From: Plantago major
Lineage: Eukaryota; Streptophyta; Magnoliopsida; Lamiales; Plantaginaceae
Direction of reading: 5' to 3'
NCBI GenBank assembly: GCA_026545765.1
Contig: JAIFAC010000417.1
Location: 43,839 to 107,838, forward strand
Length of the DNA stretch: 64,000 nt
Shown here: one piece after another, positions 22,760 to 34,913 of the stretch
Layout of the letters: the number at the start of each line of letters is the position of its first letter
Position numbering within the stretch: the first letter of the stretch is position 1
Position numbers and translations under genes: made by a program
Notes under the pieces: model-generated
Database searches by the model: none
What the model saw: only the letters and a program-made list of their open reading frames with translations
Told to the model about the DNA's origin: nothing

Positions 22760-22870
22760 TTTTTAATGAATAGATTCGATGGTATAGGGGTAGAGGCTTT
22801 CACCTTCGACCAGCAGGTCTCAGGTTCACCTAGTTTATTATTTGGACGTTTTTCCCCCTTTTTCCCTTGT
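22760..22870 (+). mobile_element. tRNA-derived SINE-like sequence
   Basis: GATGGTATAGGGGTAGAGGC resembles a Pol III A box and, 33 bp on, GGTCTCAGGTTCACCTAG a B box, followed by a pyrimidine-rich tail. The two boxes sit at tRNA-like spacing but do not fold as a tRNA. Length and target duplication are not clear. Confidence 0.4.
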
Positions 22871-23665
22871 TGGAAACATCATGAAAACATCGTGGATCAC
22901 TTACGAAACTCCATTTACTTGTTTCTCATGAATTTAGCACAATGGAACACATCCACATGTTTAGAGTAGCTCAACTCTTTCACACATTGATAAACATATT
23001 ATGTACATTAATCACTCTTTCATCTAACGAAGAATTTTAGTTACTTAACGCGGTTATTATCATTCGTTTTACAAACGAAGCACACGCTACATGAATTTGC
23101 TTGTTGACAATGTACTGGACTCAAATGATCAATATATCAAATGGCATGAAAGCTTACTCATTTTACTACAATTTCCAACGCGCACACCTTTTCCTCTCCT
23201 ATTTCTAAGTTTGAGTTTCGCCTTAGGCCACCATTTCCAACTTTGAGTCACACCTTTCATGAACATGACTTTTTTTTTTACGCCAAATGATGATCAAGGT
23301 GATTGTATTTTTTAGAATGGCATTACTTTGGAGTTAGCACACGTTCCAAACTCATATTCGAGCTTTTTCAAGGTTTAAAACATTCAACATGGGAAATTTT
23401 TAAATTCACCAGCGTAGTTATATTCGAACTTTCAAAATCTCAAATCTTTTATTTTAAAAAAATTACAATTTTGAAATAGGTTATATAGATTAAGTCGGAT
23501 TGAAATGTTTTGATCGCTATTGGTATATACTCTTCCCCCCAAGCTAAATGTATCCTATTTCTTTTAGACATTGTTTTTAATTCAATCAATTGTTTATTGT
23601 AGGAGAGAGAAATGATAAACATTGGAAAAAAAAGAGAGAGATAGATGATAAAGTGGGAACAAGCA
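22871..23665. other. Intergenic, nothing recognised
   Basis: AT-rich DNA with no supported gene or clear repeat. Confidence 0.5.
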
Positions 23666-23669
23666 TTTT

Positions 23670-23929
23670 ACCCCCTGAAGTTTATCTATTTGTGCGGTTT
23701 GCTCCTAATCTTTGCTAGGTTCAACAAGCCTCTTAAACTTTAAAATGTGTTGCTACATGCCCCTTATAAACAATTTACGTCTGATTGCACCACACGCTCC
23801 GACTAAAAAATACTTTGTTAAATTATAAATTAGGGGGACAATTAGCAACACATTAAAAGTTACGGGGTATATCGCAACCTAGCAAAAATCAAGGAGCAAA
23901 TTGCACATACAGTCAAACTTTAGACCATG
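23670..23929. mobile_element. MITE with long inverted arms
   Basis: Arms of about 85 bp (23670-23754 and 23844-23929) are inverted copies; both contain GCTAGGTT and an AATGTGTTGC-like inner end. The outer end, TTTTACCCCCTGAAGTTT, is a common plant Mutator-type MITE end. No clear target duplication. Confidence 0.55.
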
Positions 23930-23989
23930 TCCCCACGGCCAAAAGCGCCATTTTTCTATTTTTTCTTAGAAAAAAAATCGTTTTCTTTT

Positions 23990-24340
23990 TCTTCTCTCTT
24001 TTTATTTTGTTTTCTTTGTATTTTCTCTTTTTTGTTTTGATTTCTTTCCCACTTTTGTCTCTTATTTGTTTTCTATTTTTTTTTTCTTTTGTTTTTCTAA
24101 GTATTGTAATTTTTATTTCAAGTAATGTATCTTTTTATAATTTTAAATAGTATTGAATATTTTCATATGATAACAATATTTGTAACAATAGAAAGTATAT
24201 ATAAACATTACTTGTAAAATTTAAAATAAATATTATTTGAAATTAAAATCACACTAGTAAAAAGTAAAAGAAAATGAAGTGAAAAGTTAATTTGAAATAA
24301 ATGTGAAAATAAAATAAGTTTGAGCTTCAACGGTTAGAGT
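23990..24340. repeat. Dispersed AT-rich repeat, copy 1
   Basis: Shares a diverged block with 63450-64000: TTTTCTTCTCTCTTT tracts, then CATTACTTGTAAAATTTAAA versus CATTACTTCTAAAATTTAAA, then ATATTATTTGAA, and a similar purine-rich end. Class unknown. Confidence 0.5.
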
Positions 24341-24753
24341 ATAGAATTGGAGAGAGTTCCATCGAGGGTTGCAGTGAATGGAATGCCGACGTGCCAGAGA
24401 AAGTGGGTTACAGAGAATTCATTGAGTGGTCTTGTGATCTCACAAAAGGGTCATGCAAATTTCAATATGGTGATCACTGCCTCTATTGATTTGTGTGATC
24501 AGTAGGGATAGCCAAATTTCAATGGTCATAGCTGGCCCAATTTGATTTCCTTTTTTTTTTTTTTTGGTAGTTTAAGAAAATAAATATATGATAATAGAAT
24601 ATAAAAATTATACCAACGGCTATATTGTTTCAAGAGCTATGACACCAATCTTCACTTATTTCACTACACCTCAACTTTCTCCCTTCTAGCACAATTCTTC
24701 CATAATATGGACGAAATGTTTCAAACTCTACTCCCAATTCCAACATACCAATT

Positions 24754-24936
24754 AAAAGAGCTTACACGAACGATGAAGATCTTGCTCTCACAAAGATATA
24801 CATACAGTTAAGTGAAGATCCTTCTTTCACCACACTATTCAAAACTGCAGTTTTCTTAAGAGTGAAACGGATATGGGATCAAGCTGTGCTACAAGATGGG
24901 ACAGATCTTCTTGGTCTTACAGTAAGATATGTTTGA
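24754..24936 (+). pseudogene. Myb/SANT-like (NAM-associated or PIF/Harbinger-type) protein fragment
   Basis: The frame from 24754 reads KRAYTNDEDLALTKIYIQLS, then EDPSFTTLF and FLRVKRIWDQ. The pattern Y-T-(N/D)-(D/E)-E-D-x-A-L-x-K followed by S-E-D-P belongs to the large plant family with a Myb/SANT-like trihelix half, annotated as NAM-associated or glutathione S-transferase T3-like and often tied to Harbinger transposons. Upstream ATGs (24707, 24716) are out of frame and the frame stops at 24936, so only the N-terminal domain survives. No partner transposase is nearby. Confidence 0.5.
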
Positions 24937-25353
24937 TTCACCTCGTGGTAGATGGTTTCAGGTCAATTTGAGACTACTTGCTAGAGTCTGGAGTCCATTT
25001 GAAGTGTGAATGATGTGTGTTGTTGTTTGTGTGTAAAAAAATAAAAAAATTTAACGATCATATTTGGATTACGACCCATTCTAGGACAGTTTTCATAATT
25101 CCGCACAGGAACAATGTGCCCATTTTCCGCATGCCTTGTGTTGTGCACGAGAGCAGGACGTGACACGTGTCTTGTTAAAGGCCATCATTAGGCGCCAAAA
25201 GGAGGACCAGTAGTCTTTATCTGCTGAAACTAACAGACAAATATTTTCTTGAGTAGGGCATCCTCATCATTCATCATGATCAGTTCATCACCAAAATCAT
25301 GCCCAGCATCACTACAACAATCGACTCAGTCTCATTCTTATTTAAAAATATAT

Positions 25354-25586
25354 GTTACTCTCCGCTATAAAATATATCTATTTTTTTCATTTTTATATAT
25401 TATTTTCTAAATATATTTAAAAAATAAAAATAAACATCACTAATCATAATATATATCATACTTTTTTCATTCTTTATTTTATTTATTTTCTCCAGCCTTT
25501 ATTATTTATATCTAATAATAAACATTAAATTTCCTAAAAACGGCAACGAGAAAAAGGTGACTAATCGAACCGGGACGGAGGAAGTA
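25354..25586. mobile_element. Stowaway-like MITE
   Basis: Right end GGGACGGAGGAAGTA is a standard Stowaway (Tc1/mariner) terminus. The left end TACTCTCCGCTATAAAAT is its diverged counterpart. TA flanks both sides. Confidence 0.6.
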
Positions 25587-25656
25587 TATATATAATTCAA
25601 TACCCTAACTATTTCTAACAAACTCAAAAAGTAACTTAAATACTCAAACTAACAAC

Positions 25657-26223
25657 TAGAATCACTTACAATGGAAGGCCTTTATGTGTTCTTTATCATT
25701 CAGAAGCCCAAAAAATTCCTAAAAAATACTTTCTATGGGGACTTTTTGTGAGCTACTAATTAGTAGCACATGGAGAAACCTGGCTACTAACTTGTCTTTT
25801 TAATTATGTGTCTTGCGGAGATTACATTTGGGGGTTTTTTACCATTGGAAGTGTGACGTGGAGAAGGATTATATTGATTACTTTAAAATAAATGAATATT
25901 AAAATCCTCTCCTAAATGCTCTGCCATTGCTAGTGGCCTAAATAGGCTTCTAGTATTTTATTTTTTTAATAAATAATCAATAGAAGCCTTGTTAACTTTA
26001 CACTTTCAATAGTAAAAGTTTAAAATATAAGTAATAGTACAAAAGACATAATTAATATGACATGTAAGTAACAAAGCTTATTCAAGGGCTACTCATTAAT
26101 ATCCTAAACATGGGTTACTAGTTAATAGCTCATAAAAAGCCTCCATCGAAAGCATTTTTTGAGATTTCCAGGGCTTCTATGTTATAAAAACCCTTATAAA
26201 AGCCTTACATTGGAAGTGCTCTA
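25657..26223. mobile_element. MITE, 567 bp
   Basis: Terminal inverted repeats of about 28 bp: TAGAATCACTTACAATGGAA at the left and, inverted, TTAGAGCACTTCCAATGTAA at the right. Internal AT-rich sequence has no ORF. Target duplication not identified. Confidence 0.65.
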
Positions 26224-26542
26224 ATAATGTAAACTCCACAAAACTTTTCTATATTGAAGATGGAATTAGTGATGGATTAGATTTAATGAAGGATTTGATA
26301 ATAATGAAATATGTATTACATGCTTGATACACTTATAAATCTTATGCAAAAACTATTTATATTAGACATGTTGTGATACAATCGGTAAACTTATTAGTAC
26401 TAAGTACTAACTTTACCCCAGTTATATTTGGTAACATGCTTAGTCCTTCGTAATAAGTATCAATCTCTCCATTTTATGGTAGATTAAAATATGTCGGTGA
26501 TTCAATAGACTTAACTCTGTAATAAAATAGAATTTAACTAAA

Positions 26543-26805
26543 TACTTCCTCTGTTTAACTAAAAGTGTTACAATTTTCCGTTTTTAGCGTTTCAATAAAA
26601 GTGATACATTTCCTTTTATGGAAATTAGTTTTATAATAAAACTAATTTCTAACCACACATTTTCGGTCACACATGTACTTTTCCACTCAATTAATATCTC
26701 ATACTCATTCTCCACCACATATTTTTTGGGACCACATACTTCTATATATTTTCCTTAAAAATTGTTCAACATAATTGTTTCACTTTTAGTGAATCGGATG
26801 GAGTA
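26543..26805. mobile_element. Stowaway MITE
   Basis: 263 bp with TA-flanked ends: TACTTCCTCTGTTTAACTAA left and, inverted, TACTCCATCCGATTCACTAA right, both running into AAGTG. Typical of Tc1/mariner-derived Stowaway elements. Confidence 0.8.
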
Positions 26806-27063
26806 ACATATTAAGAGGGATATGTTAATATGCTATAATTTGTTCTAATATAACTTAGAGAATGATTCCGACATGTATAATATTGCTCTTCTTATTTTGT
26901 GTGTCAAAAAATAAATTGCACAACTGTGGACGGAGTGAGTATATATAAAAGTTTCACGAGAGATGGTCTCCAAGTTATTATCTAAATACGAATTTATTTT
27001 GTCAAAAAAAGAAATCATCATTACTAATAATCAAAATATTTATGTTATCAACATTGGCATTTC

Positions 27064-27066
<3 letters not shown>

Positions 27067-27116
<50 letters not shown>
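27067..27116. repeat. (AT)n microsatellite
   Basis: 25 consecutive AT units. Open frames across it encode only Tyr-Ile repeats and are artefacts. Confidence 0.95.
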
Positions 27117-27119
<3 letters not shown>

Positions 27120-29273
27120 GAAACATTTTGCTAACTTGGGATTTATTCTCAAGGAGTTCAGGTTGTCCAGCACTTCCAACCAGACCAACCAAAAGATCGA
27201 GAGAGCCAAGTTTTCTGTTCTTTCTTCTGAAAAAGGGAATACGCAGCTCATGTCTATGTGGCTGTTTGGAAAGTAATTTAAATGAAACGGATTTTGATTG
27301 ATTCTAACTGAATAAGAATTAAATTATAATTAAGATTTAAAAATTATATTTGGGATGAAATTAAAGTTTTATAGGTTTAATAGGTGTACTCAAGTCGATG
27401 TGATATCGAGTTTTTAATATTATTTAATTAGTTTTAATATTACTTGATTAATAAGGTTGTTATAGTAAATGAAACAAAGAAAGGAGAAAAAAGAGTAAGT
27501 AAAAATAAAATTTAATTGAATTATGAATAGTTTGTTAATTAAAACGAATATTGCTCAACGCGATTAAAATCGCATGGCAAATGTGATTAGAATAATCACT
27601 CGATTAAAACCTGATTTTAACCGCGAGACAAACAGTCTCTTAAACATCAACTTAAAACAAACGGTAAATGAGTTTTCAATAGTCAATACTTCAAATTATA
27701 ATGTCAAACAATAATATATGTATGGGAACAACTAAACCGTTACTACAATACAATTTACTTATCTGATAAATCTTGAATGACCAAGGTTGCAGAGTTGCAG
27801 TTAAACATAAAACCATGGAGGGAATAGTGATGTTTTCATACTTGTCAAACAAGATAACAATCTCAGGGCGTTTTGTGCGGCATGATTAGAAGGAAAAGAA
27901 AAGAAAAGAAAAGAAGCATCAGTAAAGCTACCACCAACAGGTAGAGGATATTTAAATTACAAAAAAATTACGAATGTGGAATCATTAAAAAATGCTTGTG
28001 ATGCGCAAAGCTATCTGTAATTTAGATACTACTTGAAGAGTAGGAATATAATGATCAGCCAAGGAAAGCCTAATCATAAAATGTACAGTTAACCATGTTT
28101 TTCCTGTAAAGCTACAGTAAATACTAAATATCATCTGTTACATAAATTTCCATGACAATTTTTGGTTGAACTATGAGCTCCCGTGCTCTCCTCTGCTTAT
28201 CATTTTACACCCCTGTACATAACATTAACAACAACTATTCCAAACATTTCATTGTAAGTTACGGAATTTGATCTATGACGGATGCAGTCTCTTCTTCAGA
28301 TAAACATAAGTTAGACTACTGGAGTAAAAGAAATGAAAAGAAAAGCTAGAGACATGCAAACTAGACAAAAAGGCTTAATTTTAGCTGATTGTGCTACTCA
28401 TAAAAGAGCATGATCAGAGTATTTATCTTCGAAAGTCCACGTCATTTCAATATAGTCTGGATATGCTTTGCTACGATTTAATTTACCAATGAAACCAGTA
28501 ATCTAGCCCTGTTAGAATTCAATTTTTCTTCTTTTGCGCTATTTGAAGTGTTGGCACTATGTAATAGAATTTTTATTACAAAAAAAAATGTAAAAGATCT
28601 TCCATTTACTAGTGAAATCGCCAAGTTCTTGGGGATTATTGGTGCATCTTGTTCATGCATAGGCTTCCAGATAAAATCTTCATGAATTACTTGTATGGAG
28701 GAACCAGAACGAAGCTAGCTTGGTTAATTTTACATGTTCCCTTCTCATCAATAAGACTAAACTTTTGACACAATTTCAAATTCAGATATAGAATATCTAT
28801 TTTGAAACTTAAAACATCTCCCCATCATTTGACATATTTCACCAATTACAGCCTGAATTTACACGTCCCCTCCTCATCAATAAAACGACACAATTCCAAA
28901 TGCAAAAATAGAATATCTATTTTGGAACTTACAATATCTCCCATTTGATATATTTTACCAATTATAGCCTGAATTGGTCAAGTACGTCAACAAATGTGAG
29001 ATATGCAGCATATGCTAAGGTTACAAGAGAGAGAAAATATATATGCACTTGGAAATAATCATGAAGTTAAAATTATGGTGATGAACTTGGGTATGCATTC
29101 AGCATGTCGCTGCCTAACCCTCAAATCAAATCAGAGGCATAGTTCAGGATGACCAGGATAAGCGAAGGCTCAATTGTCCTCGTCCATAAAAGGTATTTGT
29201 GAAGTTGATGTTTGTAACTCATTAGAATGCAACTGAACAGGATGCATTAATCATTCTATAGAAGTTTGTGACT
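27117..29273. other. Intergenic, nothing firmly recognised
   Basis: AT-rich. 28740-28990 contains two diverged direct copies of a ~120-bp segment (AAATTCAGATATAGAATATC versus AAATGCAAAAATAGAATATC). No supported gene. Confidence 0.4.
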
Positions 29274-29360
29274 TTACTTGGACTGGAGGAATTCATTCCG
29301 CATCTGAAGCCTCAGGACCGAAACAGCAGGATTGTGGAATTCATCATCCAATGTCACAAC
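29274..29360 (-). pseudogene. Orphan exon-like segment 1
   Basis: The minus strand reads VTLDDEFHNPAVSVLRLQMR then NEFLQSK and a TAA stop. Composition looks like protein-coding sequence, but no family is recognised and no start or clear splice signals were established. Confidence 0.25.
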
Positions 29361-30566
29361 TAGACTTATTTGCTATTAAAGTGCTTTGAAAAGTATGATT
29401 AGTTTATTTATTGTGCAAAGAAAAGAGGAGCTCATATACTTTCATCCATAGGGTGCACAAAGAGACAAACTAAATCATAATAGGGTTTATTCACTGAGAT
29501 TTGCTCATTAGAAGAACAAAGTATTGACTAAGAAAGACAAGACTATGAAAAGAAATATAAGAATTGGGATTGCGATAGATATGAAGACTAGCACTTTAAG
29601 AACATGGTTAATAAATCAGCTGATATGTACATTTAGCTTCTCTTCTGTTTAGCCTTTCCTCTTACCCATGTACAGGATCATATTGCCCCAAACAAATAGT
29701 CTCTTCAGTATGGCCCTCTTCTAAAAATCCTGTGCCTAGGTTTAGCTTTTGCTTCATGGCATTGCAGGTCTTAGGTTAGAGATGACATTCAGCAAGTGCT
29801 GTTATAGAGAAATGGATAATTTATTAATCAAACTTTATGATGGGGGGAAAGATAATTCCTCGTTGAATTCAGTACACAGAGCACCAGGTACTACTACAAT
29901 TGTACTTATTTATTTTGCATGTTACAGATTTTTATTGTGTGGTGCTGCAATGGGACAATTTTTGGGCCATCCTCTTCTTCTATCATGGCATAATAATTTT
30001 GGCGTGGATATAAGTACTTTCATTTGTAAGTATTGATAGGGACCTAATGCCCACCCTGGTTTCTTTCTTAAATTATGGTGTGATCATTCGTGCTTACACT
30101 TTATATGGCTTACTTCAACTTTTACAAGAGGTATAATTTGGCCCAAACAGGTAAATCTTTCAGGCAGATTGACCAGGGTGATAATGGACCTGAGAGACTC
30201 TATTTCGACCTGACCCAGAGTGCTTACCACTTTTTCTAGTTCAAAGTTTATAACCATGAAATTCGTTTATTCGCAAAACTTGGACAAAGATTGAGAAGCA
30301 AAACTTGGAAAGATCCATCATCTAACGTTTCTCATACATTTTAAACTACGTATTGTCATCCTTTCCACATAACAAGAGAGCAGATGGCCATCGATTTGAT
30401 AGAAAAAAGAAACAATATCACTTCGATAAAGACAACGGTACTTGTGCATAACCATACGAGATAGAAAGACAACGGTACTTGTGCATAACCCATGTTACCA
30501 TTTCCTCTACATCAAAGAACTACTATCTCAAATTATCTGTTTATTAAATGCTTATCAGGAGTGTCA

Positions 30567-30674
30567 TCAACATCTTGCATCTGTTCTCACCAAGATCATC
30601 TTCAACTGCTCGGTACTCTTGTCCACTCCCTTGACCTCTGTAATGTACTTCCGAGTTGAATAATGTTGCTCTAT
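30567..30674 (-). pseudogene. Orphan exon-like segment 2
   Basis: After a good acceptor (TTTTCAG at 30675-30681 on minus) the frame reads IEQHYSTRKYITEVKGVDKS then TEQLKMILVRTDARC and a TGA stop. It looks like the last exon of an amphipathic, coiled-coil-type protein; I cannot name the family. It lies downstream of the TFIIIC gene on the same strand. Confidence 0.35.
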
Positions 30675-31449
30675 CTGAAAATTCAGTCAACCAGATCAGA
30701 AAATACATCACTCTTCTAAGTCATGCAATTTTCAAACTCAAAGTGAAAAGGATAAAAAAAAAAAAAAGTTTACACGCATTTTTCAATAAATTGTAGAGTC
30801 ACCAACACCATTACTTGTCTCACATCTACAAGAAAGGGAATTCCACATACTTGTATTAAAAGTTCACTGTGGAACATCAGAAAAGAACTTGAATAACTAG
30901 TATAAACAAAGATAAATATCTGCATAATGCACGGCGAGTGTTGGTGGAATGACTACTCGAGTTTTCAATGAGAACACTACCCCAAAAGTAATTGTTGACA
31001 ATTTACAACGATCACATAGAAAAAGTGTAGCCAACTGTACATATGAGAGGTTTATAGACCCTCCAATTCAGAAACCTTGTGATATGAGCTGAAGCTGGTA
31101 ATAAATTATCAGGGGTGGTAAAGTACTAAATTGAGGAAAAATAAATGTAAAGGGGTAAAAAGAATTTTGATAAGATTGTGGAAACTTTTTAGATTGAAAT
31201 TTTACCTTATTTCACCTCTTCTATGCCTTCTTCCACTACTTATACGCCACTGTTTTTGTGGGAAAACAGAAATAATAAGGTTTATGAACTAAAACAGTCT
31301 GGGTAATAACTTTTCAGCAAGCTATGTCTTACAATAAAATCTTTACAAAGAAAAGGATAACTCGACCAGAACACACACACACACACACAGAGTATTAATA
31401 GAATAGATTAGTTACACATCAAACGGCACCTCCATCACTATTTCTCCAG

Positions 31450-31551
31450 TCAAATTTTTGTGTTCCTAAATTTGACCTCTGCTGGTTCTCTCTCTTTCAA
31501 TGAAGGCACGTCTGCTTCATCACCACCTTTAGAAATAAATCTCTCAGAATA
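31450..31551 (-). pseudogene. Orphan exon-like segment 3
   Basis: Acceptor ATTAATGCAG (minus) precedes YSERFISKGGDEADVPSLKE then REPAEVKFRNTKI and a TGA stop. It may be a 3' extension of the TFIIIC transcript, or the start of a decayed neighbour that also included segments 1 and 2. Confidence 0.35.
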
Positions 31552-31968
31552 CTGCATTAATTTAGAATAGGAAAAATGAGAAGAAATATTTTTTAAAGAC
31601 AAGAAAGAAGAGAAAAACAAACCTTTTAATTCAATGATCATTTGTAGAGGAGCAGAGCTGTCAGATTGTCATATCCTGAAGTTAAAAAGGTACAGATGTT
31701 GCCCATGTGCCAGCAGGCATCATTGCAGAATTGCACCATAACATGGAGATAAAACAATCTGATGACAGCCATGTCTTCAAAATCCCCCAATGGGAAGTTT
31801 TGTATGTTGATTGCATGGATATATTCAAGTCCAGATTAACATTTGATGCTTGAAGCAAGAAAGACCATTATAAGCATGTGATCAATGCAGAAGATAGATA
31901 GTTCGTGCTACTTTTCATGAATCAACCAAGTTTGTTCACTCTGATGCTTGTCTCTGAAGGTCTTTAGT

Positions 31969-32330
31969 TTATACTGGAGATGGAGAAAGAAAATGCTCTG
32001 GCAGTGATTTTCCTAAAAGTATCCCGCAAAAGGGACAGCATGGGAGTAGAGATTCCTTGTAAGCATAAGACTTCATAGAACATTTAAATGCTGCAGGACA
32101 CTCGCTAAGTGTGAATAGAATTCTAGGTGCCAACTTTGAAGCCATTCTTTGGCAACAAACACAGGACCAAGAGAATCTAGTAGGGCAAACCGATTGTAAC
32201 AGCTAGAACGCTTAGCTCAGAACACTTCCCATCAGAGCAAATTGCATGTTCTGTCGATTTAAATGGTACAGTAGCTGAACAGAAACTGCATTCCTAATTG
32301 ACTTCATCTCCGATAATTTTCTTGAATTTC
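31969..32330 (-). pseudogene. Decayed zinc-finger exon of the TFIIIC subunit gene
   Basis: After an acceptor (TTAATAG, minus) the frame continues in phase from the last intact exon, hits TAG at 32296-32294, and then reads ECSFCSATVPF and EHAICSDGKCSEL. A shift of one base (equivalent to a two-base loss) near 32190 is needed to continue with VCPTRFSWSCVCCQRMASKL, CCPFCGILLGKSLPEHFLS and TAA at 31971-31969. The CxxC pairs and the VCP...W.C.CCQR...KLAP block match the C-terminal zinc finger of TFIIIC 90-kDa-type subunits (Pfam zf-TFIIIC). One expected Cys (in the RCAV position, here VLAV) is also lost. It cannot be translated with the rest of the gene. Confidence 0.8.
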
Positions 32331-32579
32331 CTATTAAGGAAAGGAAAAGGAGAATGATTAACTAATGTCTGATAGATATCCGTTCAGAGTCTAAGCACAT
32401 TCATGTGGTTCTTCAGTTGAGTTTCCTTGAAAAACAGTATATTTATTTATTTATCTATTTAATAAAATAAAATAAAAAATCCTGCAACAGTTTCAGTATA
32501 TAAAAATGAAAGAAAGAGAGCATGGACTGGCTGTGCTTGTAAAGTAACAGCAATTAAACTAGAGGGACAGCAGACGGAA

Positions 32580-34882
32580 CTACCTCTTGGCTCTTCCAAC
32601 TTCTCTTGCAAGACTTGTCATATGTTCCTTTACATTTTTGGCATTAACTGAAACCCACTGCTCCATCTGCACCAACCCATCAGCCATCCAGCCTCCAACC
32701 TCATTTGCATCCACCGAGGAATGGGATAGAACACTCAAAAAGGCAGAAAATCCAAAACCAACAAGCCTTTCTCGGAGTTCGTTTTCACTGACCAAGAGCA
32801 ATTTTGTCCAAAACTTTACATCTTCTTCTTTGGTACCACTCAACTCTAAACCCTGATGTTCCCTACCCAAGTTGTGTGCCTTACGTTCTCCAAGGACTAC
32901 ATGCCGGATGATAATATTAATGAGGTGAAGCTGCCGAGATGACAGCTTGGGAATAGATTTAGAGGCTTTAGGCAAGAATGTAGTAGCAATGCCAAACTGA
33001 GCCCCAAAGTACACCTTCAGCCATTTAAGTAAGATACACTCTACAAATTCAGCCATGCCTTCTTTGAAGGCTGTAAGAGCTGCCACAATGTCCCAAATGT
33101 TCAAAATTGTAGACGGGTCCTCAAACTTATGTAGGGACCACAATATATTGCTTTCCCACAACTTCAACTCCTTGGAGAGACCAAGGAAAACTTCCACGCC
33201 ATTGTCTAGAGATTTGGTGCAGGATATGTCTAATTGCTGCCCTCCAATCCAAAGGAACTCTATGGCACCTTTACGAGCTCTGGAAAAAATTATGACAGAA
33301 TTTACACAGTTGTAATCTAACCGGGGAATAGATATAAACATAGACTCAGCATACTCCATAGTACTTCAACAGAAGTAAAAGTATTAACTTTCTCCACGGG
33401 AATGATAACAAAAACTGCATGCTTGACTTGACCTAATGACAGATATATAGATGTGCATAAAACCAAAAAGTAAAGAGATACAGATTAAGGTGGGGGGTGT
33501 CAGTTACTTATCCATTGTAGCGGGCGGTTTACAAAAAGTAAAGTAGCAAAGGATGTAAGTTCAAATGTTCACCTTCCCTCATACATGGGATCTAAAAGAT
33601 CAGCATCAAATCTGCGAACCTAATAAGAACACACAAAAACTCCATTAGAGCTGATTACTAATAATCTAGTACATGCACAGAAAGAATCTTCCATGCATTT
33701 AAATGATCAACTGAACCTTGAATCAGTTACAAATCAAACTGTTGGATATGTAAAAGTTATATAAACAATGCACCACTTTGCAAATTTGAGAAAACAGGCT
33801 GCCCAGCATCATATTCCAGTTAGATACCTAGTGTTGGATTATAAACATTGCATGGAAATTAACAGACTAAAGATCTAACACGTGTATTTACACTTGCTGG
33901 GTCCTTACATAGCAGTGTTTAGGCATTTAGTGACTATAAAAAGGTTTCTCATTCAAGGTCACACCCTCCCTCTTTGCTAAACCATAGAAATCTAACTTTG
34001 CTAAACCATTAGACTCTACATGGATTCTGATTTTCAGTGATTTTGGAATCAATGTATTACAGTATCAAATTTTATTTGAGTACTGTAGAATTCTGAAATC
34101 TTCATCTGACCTTTTCTATGACATTCTCTTACTGGTGAAGAGACGGGCTTGTAGAATTTGCTGCTTTCTCCCTAACGTCCATATCAACCTTATAGTTTCT
34201 ATATCTTCATTTCATCAAACTTGAATTCTACAGGGTAAGAAGCCATTAAGCTCACTCAAGACATAATTTTGTGGCTCTCGCCGTCATATTAGCCATCTTG
34301 TCGTTTTCTCTGGTACGGAACTTTTTGCAACTCTCTTAACAGTGACCCCTAAAGTACATTGAATAACAAGTTATCATGATCTCTTCAACCACACAATCTT
34401 GGGTATTTCATTCAACTAAGCTCCGTATCCTAGGTTACTCATCACAATTTCCTACCGATGCTGCAGGCAAGAAGGATCATAACAAAGTTCTATCTTGTTA
34501 GGTTTTTCCAATGACTTGTTAACCACAGTTTCCATAGTAGCCGAATTGCTAAAGATCAGACTGGTAAAACATTTGAGCTGAGATCATGAAGATTTTTTAG
34601 AAAATAGTGCAGAAAGATCGAAAACAATACCAAGGCAATTGCCAAGTTTCCAGGGGACACTGCCAGACCAAAGCAACAGTCAGAAACATGCGGAACCTGC
34701 ACAGTGACCAATAGCTGAAAAATAAGTACGTAAAGTTTGGACGGAACAAAATGATGAAGAAGCGTCCAGTACATGAGAAATCTTCAAACCAGGAGTATTC
34801 AAAGGAATGGGTACTTCAGACAAAGAATTTTCAACTAAAATCCATCTCTTCATAGAGTTGTCCTGTGATAATGAGAAAAGAC

Positions 34883-34913
<31 letters not shown>

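Noticed and set aside
27140..27260. Minus-strand frame reading like coding sequence next to the (AT)n run
   Set aside because: Too short, no family match and no splice context.
26963..27301. 112-codon ORF crossing the (AT)n microsatellite
   Set aside because: Half of it is Tyr-Ile repeat encoded by the microsatellite; no flanking coding signal.
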